DNA from: Nannochloris sp. 'desiccata'
Taxonomy: Eukaryota > Chlorophyta > Trebouxiophyceae > Chlorellales > Chlorellaceae
Length of the DNA: 64,000 bases
Direction: 5' to 3'
Assembly: GCA_019044685.2 (NCBI GenBank)
Contig: JAGTXX020000012.1
Coordinates: forward strand, 372,001 to 436,000
Made by a program: the position numbers and the translations under genes
The notes under the pieces: generated by a model
Databases searched by the model: none
What the model saw: the letters and a program-made list of their open reading frames with translations, nothing else
What the model was told of the DNA's origin: nothing
Shown: piece by piece, positions 56,944 through 64,000 of the stretch
Layout: each line of letters starts with the position of its first letter
Numbering within the stretch: the stretch's first letter is position 1

Positions 56944-59303
56944 CTACTTCCTTCTAACCGAAACTCCAGCTCCTGGCTGTTCAATTTCAAACGTCGCCGC
57001 ATGCTGCCCAACCCCGTCGCCGCCCAAAGAAACAACTTGCTGAATAAATTTACTTGGAGTTTGCACAGAGGTACCTCCTAATAAAACATCACGCCCTGTC
57101 CGTGCAGCCATACGATGTGCCACGCGTAATTCACTAAAGGTAAAGCCTCCAATCACAAACGCAATCATCCGACTACCCAGACCTCCAGCACCATCTCCAC
57201 CACCCGCTGCACCACCACCAAGAGCACGAGAAGTATCGCTAGGAGCCCCTCCTACCACCGCTCCAGATCCACCAGAGCTTGCCTTTTTAGCCCAGTTTCC
57301 AGTAGAACGCAAAGTTCTAAACGAAGCGACACCTGCACCACCACCACCACCACCACCACGAGGAGTGCCATCACTGTCCCCTCCAGAATAATAATCGCTC
57401 GCCCCACCGCCACTTTGTTGAGAATAGAGCCCCTGTTGTTGTTGTGGTTGGAATCCAAATCCGCTACCCGAAGCTGCACTAGGACTTCCTGGTGGTCTCA
57501 CATAGGGGTACTCTTCTTGGGACAATCTTCCCATAGCGGCATTTTCCAGTACTTCAGCAAGCACAGGCACAAATCTACTCAACGAATATTGACTCTCATC
57601 TTCATCCATTTCCCGGTCTTTTCGGACCGCTTTCCTCCTTTTCCGTCCAAAAGTCAAGCTGGCAAGCGCCCCACGCTGTCTCTTACACACAGGAACACCG
57701 AGATATTCCAGATTTGTAATGGCAGACATGCTGGCGGAGGATAACCGGGCTACTTTTTGCCATTGTGAAGCTCTCGTCGTGTCCAACTTTTCTTGATGGG
57801 TCGCACTATAGCACATTAATACTCGTACTTTCTCTTGTTCAGGCAACATTTGATTTGCAGATAAGAATGCAATCACCTCTTTACTTGTAGCATCACCATA
57901 CACAAGATCTTGCTCCAATTTACCCAATTCGGTTAATCTACGTGCCTCGACTGCCCTATTAAGCACACTTGCAAGCTCAACATGAGCACTCAAATTTGAC
58001 AATTGATCTCGATATTGAGGCAACGCTTGCACTAATTTACTCATTCCTTTCAGATCCAGCTGTCCTACACTACTCCCCCGTCCTGCTAGTCTACTTTGCG
58101 CTCGCAAATCATCCATAGCAGAGGAAATACGCAACGATGCAGCTGCGAAATGTCTGTGGCGTAAATCGACATGCATATCATCTCTTTCGTCTAAAACATG
58201 CTCTTTCGGTTCAGTTTTTCCACCTTGAGATTCTGAATTATAGGTGAATATTTTTCCTTTTAATGAAGGTGTTCCTTCTAATAAATCATGTGCCATGGCC
58301 TCGTACGTAAATTCATGGATGATAGGGGCCACGGGGTCAAATCCCCTATCAGTGATAATCAATTCACACGTTTCACGTTCCGGGATCTGCCCTGCACGCT
58401 GCATTTCTGCTAATGCTTCGTATAACTCAACTGCAAGACGTTGGCCAACAAGGAGACGGGATTCGAGACCAGGCGGATACTCATCGCCAGGTGGTAAGGC
58501 AGCACGGAAACGAATAGAAGGAAATTCTTTCAAAGTAGAAAACATGGTGGCTAAACGAGTAGCCATAAAGTGTATTTCCTCACGGTATTCATCACTAGAG
58601 TCTGCGGTGGCTCCAAAAAAAGTAGGCAAGGCGAGATCTTGAGCCGTAGTGAAACTTCGGTTGTCGGGATGCAAGACATATTCTAAATTAACTTCCTTCA
58701 TAGTGGCAATTCTTTCAAGGAGCTTTGAGCACCCACGTATAGATTGGATTATAGCAGGGTCTACGGCGGAAGAGAAGAATATGTGGACTTTATGGTATTG
58801 AGGCTGTCCACGGCGATTGAAATCAGAGACGAGTGCACGGACGCTTTCTTGAGATGGAGTGATGAAATAGATACCAGCGAGATGAGGAGAAGGCTGGCGT
58901 GGTACAGCAACATTGTCAACAACTGTAGAAGTAAATAGGGAGAGCTGATTTATTAGAACTAAGAAAAGGAGTATAAACTAAAATAAAAAGTGCCGCCGTC
59001 AAGAGCGATCCTTTTGGCAATTAGGTAAGCAGGTGCTTACGTGAAATTCCATAGTCTAAAAGGTCAGAGACTCCGCAAATATTGGTCATGATCTGTGTTG
59101 TGATGTTATCCATCAACAGGACTGACCACTGACCCTCAACCTTGACGCTGCCAAGCATTTCATCCTGCAAGATTAATAAATATAAACGTGTGAGAAATAA
59201 GTCAATCATCCAAGGCAGCACTTGCAATGCAGAAAAATTGTAGCTAGCGTACCAAGAGGCGCATCTTGGATACAGCGCTAAGCGTGGTGTCTTTTGTCCC
59301 CAT
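56944..59303 (-). CDS. Sec1/Munc18 family vesicle-fusion regulator (KEULE/SEC1-like)
   Basis: SM proteins clasp syntaxins and drive SNARE assembly in exocytosis. Three exons, 59253-59303, 59041-59164 and 56944-58922, join in phases 0 and 1, giving 717 residues. Family motifs: VEGQWSVLLMDN and DLLDYGISLVDNV across the second junction, GIYFITPSQESVRAL, VHIFFSS, ATMKEVNLEYVLHPDNRSFT, ELIITDRGFDPVAPIIHEFTYEAM near 58290-58360, and AFVIGGFTFSELRVAHRM near the end. A Gly-rich, Gln-rich insertion of about 130 residues (57180-57500) is unusual for the family and probably disordered. The plasma-membrane (Sec1) subfamily fits best; VPS45 and SLY1 are less likely. Confidence 0.9.
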
Positions 59304-59552
59304 TTTGTGTACAGGCTGTGGTGATCGATCGATGTGTAAAATTGGATACCCTTTAGGAGGCAATTTGCCTTAAGATTAAAGCAGATTAGAACTTATCCGA
59401 ATTACTAAATTTGTAAAAGATAAGCTAAAGAGTGCTGTTCCCAGTAAATGCAGCCTGTGAGAGCCTGCAGCTGCCACAGAAGAAGCCAAAGGCCAATCCT
59501 CTTCTTTTAAAATTATATCAAAATTGATATCAGCTGTGCTAGATCGAGCAAA

Positions 59553-60479
59553 ATGACCACGATGATGTGCTCAACAATGAAAATTCATGGGCTTGCACCT
59601 CGCATGTCGATCATAAAATCTCCTACTCCACACTTTTCCATGTCAATGCCACGCTCACTACACAGCATTGGACATCTTAATACCAATATATCAAAAAGCA
59701 TGATCCGGAAACGAAGCCTAATCTGCCAAGCTGCAAAGAAAAACTCATCTGGTGATGACACCGACAATCTTCCGGAGCGGGGCGGCAACGGCAACGTAAT
59801 TGGCAGTGCTGGCCTCTTCCTTCTCTGGGGTGGATTAGCAGCATACGCATTCTTATTATCCCCTAATCAAACTCCCTTACGCGATCAATACTTCATTGAA
59901 AAAGTAGTTGGCCTGACATCTGATTCAGTCCCACTGAATGCCGTCTTTTATAATTTATTTTTCATCATGGGTATTTGGCCATTAATATACACTGCCTTAT
60001 TGGTTCCAGCAGCAAAAAGTAGAAATGGCGTTCCAGCATGGCCATTTTTCACTTTATCTTACGCTGTTGGCGCTTTTGGGTTGTTACCCTTCATGGCATT
60101 GTGGCAACCGTTGGAAAAGGCACCGAAGTTGCCGCCTAAGAAAGAAGATTTAGAGGGCATCGGCAATCTTTTAGGACGTGGTATGGAATCCCCTATCCTC
60201 CCTTGGTTTCTGCTAGGAGGTAGCTTGTTTTGCATTGGCTCTGCGGCCACTGCTGGCGGTGCTGCTTGGGCTGAGTACTTTAGATTATTACAAGAAAGTA
60301 GATTAGTGCACGTCACAACTGTTGATTTCTTAACATTGACGACGTTGGCTCCATTTTGGATGGAAAATGATGCACAGCTCAGAAATTGGGAAGGTAGGGA
60401 TAGTCTATTACCTGTGTTGAGTTTTATACCAGTGGTTGGTCCTGCGCTGTACTTGTGCTTGAGACCGAAAGCTGAATAG
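59553..60479 (+). CDS. Plastid-targeted multi-pass membrane protein
   Basis: A single exon encodes 308 residues. The first 60 residues are rich in Ser, Met, Arg and His and end in RSLICQAAKK, a plausible chloroplast transit cleavage region. Membrane segments are visible at about 83-102 (GLFLLWGGLAAYAFLL), 130-152 (VFYNLFFIMGIWPLIYTALL), 165-185 (TLSYAVGAFGLLPFMALW), 218-240 (FLLGGSLFCIGSAATAGGAA) and near the end (VLSFIPVVGPALYLCL). It resembles conserved plastid/cyanobacterial membrane proteins of unknown function in layout, but I cannot name the family. It is divergent from SEC1. Confidence 0.8.
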   Translation: MTTMMCSTMKIHGLAPRMSIIKSPTPHFSMSMPRSLHSIGHLNTNISKSMIRKRSLICQAAKKNSSGDDTDNLPERGGNGNVIGSAGLFLLWGGLAAYAFLLSPNQTPLRDQYFIEKVVGLTSDSVPLNAVFYNLFFIMGIWPLIYTALLVPAAKSRNGVPAWPFFTLSYAVGAFGLLPFMALWQPLEKAPKLPPKKEDLEGIGNLLGRGMESPILPWFLLGGSLFCIGSAATAGGAAWAEYFRLLQESRLVHVTTVDFLTLTTLAPFWMENDAQLRNWEGRDSLLPVLSFIPVVGPALYLCLRPKAE

Positions 60480-60674
60480 CCATTTAGTCTTTAAGGTTAG
60501 TTTGATGCTCTTTGATTAGGGTTTTAACAACAAAAATGACTGTGTAAATGTGAATTACTGCAATAAACAGTTAATTTGTAGCAAACAGATAGGAGAAACA
60601 GTAGAAAGGCAGTAATTTAAAAGATCAAAAATCATCTATCGATCGATTGATCGGTATGGGAACATCTAAGATTT

Positions 60675-61774
60675 TTATTTTTTCTTGGGATTTGCCAGCC
60701 CCAAAGCAATCATCGTCACCGCCATATCAATAATCATACTCTTCACAGGCGTCAACGCCAGACCCAGCTCCTTTTGGACTTTGGAATTATCCACAGCAGG
60801 CCCCTTTGGTTCGTAATTTTTTGGCGTTGGAAAATCAAATTCGGGAAACCGCTCTCTCAACCACTTGACAATATTTTGAGGAGGGGGACTTGTCTCATAG
60901 CATACAATATACCTCCCTGACGCTTCGGGTACCTCAGCAGCGAGGATATGTGCTTTTGCCACGTCACGCAAGTCAGCGAAGAAAGGATATCCGGGGTCAA
61001 TAGCATCTCTAGATTCAATCCATTTTTTCATATACCCTACAGAAGTACCGTCAGTACGGGAAGAAATAAGTGGCCCAAGAATAAATTCAGGGAGAATGGT
61101 AACTAGATCGATGTTATGTTGTTTGGCAAGGTTCCAGGCGAGTTTTTCAGCTTGTACTTTACTCGCCCAGTATGCTTCCCCGTTGTCAACAGTTGAAGTT
61201 TCGTTGAAATCTTCCTCTGAGTAGACGGATTTGTCATTTTTAGGTGGTTGAGGGTCTTTCATGCCTTTAACAGCAGCAACTGACGACGTGAGAATGACGC
61301 GTTTTAGGTCGCCAGTAGAGGAGAGAGCTTTAGCTGCAGAGAGCATCACGTTGCGGGTGCCTTCAACTGCGGGCTCGACCAGTTCAGCGTGCCCGCCTTC
61401 AATGAAAAAGGGGCTTGCTGTGTGGAAAATGTACCGAACGCCACGGAAAGCGTCGTCAAAGCTGCCTGATTGCATCAAATCTGCATCATACAGCTTGAGG
61501 GTACCTGCAGATGAATGAGTGAATAGGTGAGCAGGATGCCAACGCCTGTGGACGATGACAGATCCTCATCTCAGAAAAGTGTTAATTTTCTTCAACTTCT
61601 CATTACCAGCTTACCAGGCAATGCGTTGCCAAGATTGATCAATGGCTCAACTTTCTCATTGTCATTCTTGTTGCGCACGGTCGCACGCACATTGTAGCCT
61701 TTCGCCAGCAATTGACTGATCAGCTCTGTCCCAACCATGCCTGAGCCACCGGTCACTGCCACTGTGTGCGCCAT
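60675..61774 (-). CDS. NAD(P)-dependent reductase, DFR/cinnamoyl-CoA reductase-like (extended SDR)
   Basis: Two exons, 61615-61774 and 60675-61504, join in phase 1 and give 329 residues, the usual length. The N-terminus has the Rossmann motif VTGGSGMVGTELI (residues 7-19) and RATVRN. Exon 2 has YIFHTASPFF, VEGTRNVMLSA, LTSSVAAVKG and the catalytic YxxxK as YWASKVQAEKL near 61160. This group reduces ketones or CoA thioesters; in land plants it makes flavonoids and lignin precursors, but algal members act on unknown substrates. It is divergent from the SMCHD1-like gene. Confidence 0.9.
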
Positions 61775-62119
61775 TTTTTGTTGTAGACTTCTTTCTGACG
61801 AACTGGAATGTTATAAGATGACGACAAATGCACTGCTTTGAACTCCAAAAAGGAATATTTTTGCCAGCAACACTTCATTGAAGTGCTGGTGTTGCTGTTT
61901 TGATCGAAGCACGACCCAGCACGACGCCCAAATTTCTTTTGGAACCTTATAAAAACCCCTTTGTTCACTGCTTTTCGTCATTAAGTGACTTTTCTAAGAT
62001 CTGTATAGGTTATTTCTGAAGTGTGCTGGAGTTCCCGCCTCCAACGTTGCTCGCAAATTTAACTTGTTCTCTCAACGAACAAAAAGAAATGAATTTCTTT
62101 TGGAAAAAACAAAGATAAA
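61775..62119. other. Divergent intergenic region, reductase / SMCHD1-like
   Basis: About 345 bp between two start codons. No element stands out. Confidence 0.4.
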
Positions 62120-64000
62120 ATGAGTATTAACATTGCGTTGCCTACAAAGGAGGGCACCAAGAATGCAGTGGTTGCCCTCCCGGTGGGGGGTATTGTTCCT
62201 TTGCGGGAGGCAGTGAAGCAATGTCTTGGGCATGAACTGCCAAGCCAGAGCTTCACTCTCAGCGATACTCTTAAAGATATCACAAATGATGAAGATGTAG
62301 CCCAGCTTCTTGATGGGGCAACCTTAGTGGTTACAAACGTGAAAGACGGCCAACTTGCTGCCCCAGCGAGGGAAAGAATTTCCTTTCAACCGCACCCTAA
62401 AACGCTGACAATGGCCGGAGACTATGAGTATTTCGCTGCACAGGTAAGTGAAATTTGAATATAAGCTGCTGAACAATATACATCTTGCACCTTTGCTCCT
62501 CAGATCAGCTGATCATTAATTCTATCGATCTTCACGGTTTTTGCAGGGCCGTCACCCTTTTGTCTACGCCCTGGCCGAATTTATCGATAATTCCCTCCGT
62601 GCTACTCGTAACAATGCTCCCAAACCTAGAAACATCAGCATTAGCTTGCTGACCACCGGTACTGGCGCTGCCAAAAAAGGTTTGGTGTGCATTCAAGACA
62701 ACGGCTGCGGCATGACAAAACACGAACTCAACGACTGGGCAGTAATGAACTATTCAATGGAAGAACGCGGTGCCCAACCTCAAGAACCTGAAGCTGAAGG
62801 TCGTGGCCGTGCTCCTGCCCCTGCTGCTGGCCGTTTCCTCACAGGCGACCTCTCTTTTTTTGGCGTCGGTTCAAAAAATGCCGCATTCTTCATGGGTGCT
62901 TCTGTCAAAATTGCCACGCGAAAAGCTGGAGAACGATTTGTCCACGAACTCGCCCTTGATGCTGCTGACTTGGAGTCACGTTACCGTAACCACGAAGCTG
63001 TGTACGAGGAAGATATGGTACATCGAAACCCAGGAGACACGAGTACACTTAGTACCATGGAAAGTCCTTTCAGTACTGCTGCTACAAACTGGATTCAGGA
63101 AGAAGTGATACAGCCTGAAGAAGGTCAAAATGAAGCTTTTACACGTGTTATTATTGGAGATTTGAAGGTTGATATTTTGCAGCAGTTGGCAGATGATGCT
63201 GGCGGAGCCCAAATATGTCGGGAGCTGGCTCATGTTTACCATTATTACTTACATGGCGAAGCTGGTAATAGACTTCGAGAAGAAGGATTAGAGTGTCCTA
63301 CTGTCTTGCCTAATGGTGAGCCTTTACCTAATATCGTGCTGCGCCATGCTTTTGATACTCGCGTCCTCTGGGAGAGGAAGCTGACTGAAGTTGATGATGA
63401 TTTAGAAACCAGAATGCTGCGTGCGCACAAATCTGATTTTACGTTTAGTTTGCAAGTACCTGAGAAAGGTATTGTGAATGGTGTGTTGTACTATTTCCCG
63501 TATGAAAATGACAGGGAGACTGTACCGCTTGAGGCAGGACCATCCTGGGCTGTGGCTGCTGCAAGGCCTAATGGCGCAGGGCCAACGCAAGTTGGGATGC
63601 ATACTCAAGCTGGAGGAGCTAATGGCCGTACACATGCTGCTGCTGCTGTTGGTGGAACTCAATTTGGGCGCACCACTCAGGCCATTGGTGGCGCCGGGGG
63701 GAGCAAGGAAGTAAGCCAAGATTATGTCTCTGACGATGAAGATGCTAATGGATTACCCCATCGTTCTTCAATTTTCTCAGCTTTCTGGCAAGGTCGTCTT
63801 ATACCTAGTGCTCAGGTTGATTCTCTTCCCTTCATGGATGCTATTCGTCAAAAGAGAACAGCAGCGACTAAAGATACTCTTCCAGACGAGGTCTTTGGTC
63901 GCTTACGTGGAGCTCTATTCTTTGGGCCTGGCTTCCGTGTTACCCGTAACAAGTAGGTTCTCAAATTAGTTATTAATTGTTTCTTTTGTTTGCTTCTTCA
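62120..64000 (+). CDS. SMCHD1-like protein, ubiquitin-like + GHKL ATPase region, 3' end outside window
   Basis: Exons are 62120-62443 and 62547 onward (phase 0). The N-terminal 80 residues resemble the ubiquitin-like domain of SMCHD1 (VPLREAVKQCLG, LLDGATLVV), followed by RISFQPHPKTLTMAGDYEY. The GHKL ATPase has the N box ALAEFIDNSLRAT (near 62570), DNGCGM (62698) and FFGVGSKNAAFFMG (62860). The next region has HVYHYYLHG, GVLYYFPYENDRET and FWQGRLIP, all shared with human SMCHD1. A stop lies at 63954-63956, but AACAA|GTAGGT just before it looks like a splice donor, right where human SMCHD1 continues. The gene therefore probably extends beyond the window. SMCHD1 and plant GMI1/DMS3 act in chromatin silencing and repair. 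MORC-type ATPases are the main alternative. Confidence 0.85.

Overview
The window is nuclear DNA of a small-genome, plastid-bearing eukaryote, most likely a chlorophyte green alga. I cannot fix the genus. Reasons: GT-AG introns of about 60-190 bp in most genes; a plant-type LRR/armadillo/patatin phospholipase A; a FAB1 kinase without a FYVE domain, as in some plant FAB1 isoforms; an ATIC (PurH) with a transit-peptide-like leader; a plastid-targeted membrane protein; and secreted proteins with Ser-Pro-Pro-Pro tracts typical of green algal cell walls. Genes are dense and lie on both strands. No tRNA, rRNA, CRISPR or prokaryotic operon signal was seen.

Left part (1-31.4 kb), housekeeping genes in order: Raptor (5' cut by the window), FAB1, ATIC, patatin-type phospholipase A, APC2, coilin, a sugar-isomerase (SIS) protein, a P-loop kinase, an OsmC protein with an odd tail, a short-chain dehydrogenase, PIG-L, Aquarius with an added SAP domain, and a DJ-1/Hsp31-like protein. 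Exons were joined by hand so that splice phases match. Several of the resulting proteins, namely coilin, PIG-L and the SEC1 protein further right, are visible only after such joining.

Middle part (31.5-54.5 kb), a secreted-protein cluster: four large Cys-rich proteins with GCC/ephrin-receptor-like repeats (called A, B, C and D here), a hydroxyproline-rich Cys protein and a TPR protein. A and B are tandem copies on the minus strand. C and D lie on the plus strand. A, B and C share a signal exon, a beta-rich domain of about 130 residues, a small Cys exon and one large repeat exon, with the same three intron phases. D instead joins an unrelated secreted N-terminal region, through a Pro-Ser linker, to a repeat region that is almost identical in DNA to that of C over 1,124 bp. 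All four end in a similar Arg-Arg-Met-Leu tail. Repeated flanks suggest that a third tandem unit began near 41.1 kb and was lost. A candidate LINE 3' end lies next to that point.

Right part (54.5-64 kb): an unrecognised helical protein, a Sec1/Munc18 protein, a plastid membrane protein, a DFR-like reductase, and the start of an SMCHD1-like protein (ubiquitin-like domain plus GHKL ATPase) that probably runs off the right edge.

The points most worth a second look are the Cys-rich cluster (recent gene conversion or domain shuffling, shared tail motif), the SMCHD1-like gene, the SAP-Aquarius fusion and the coilin gene.
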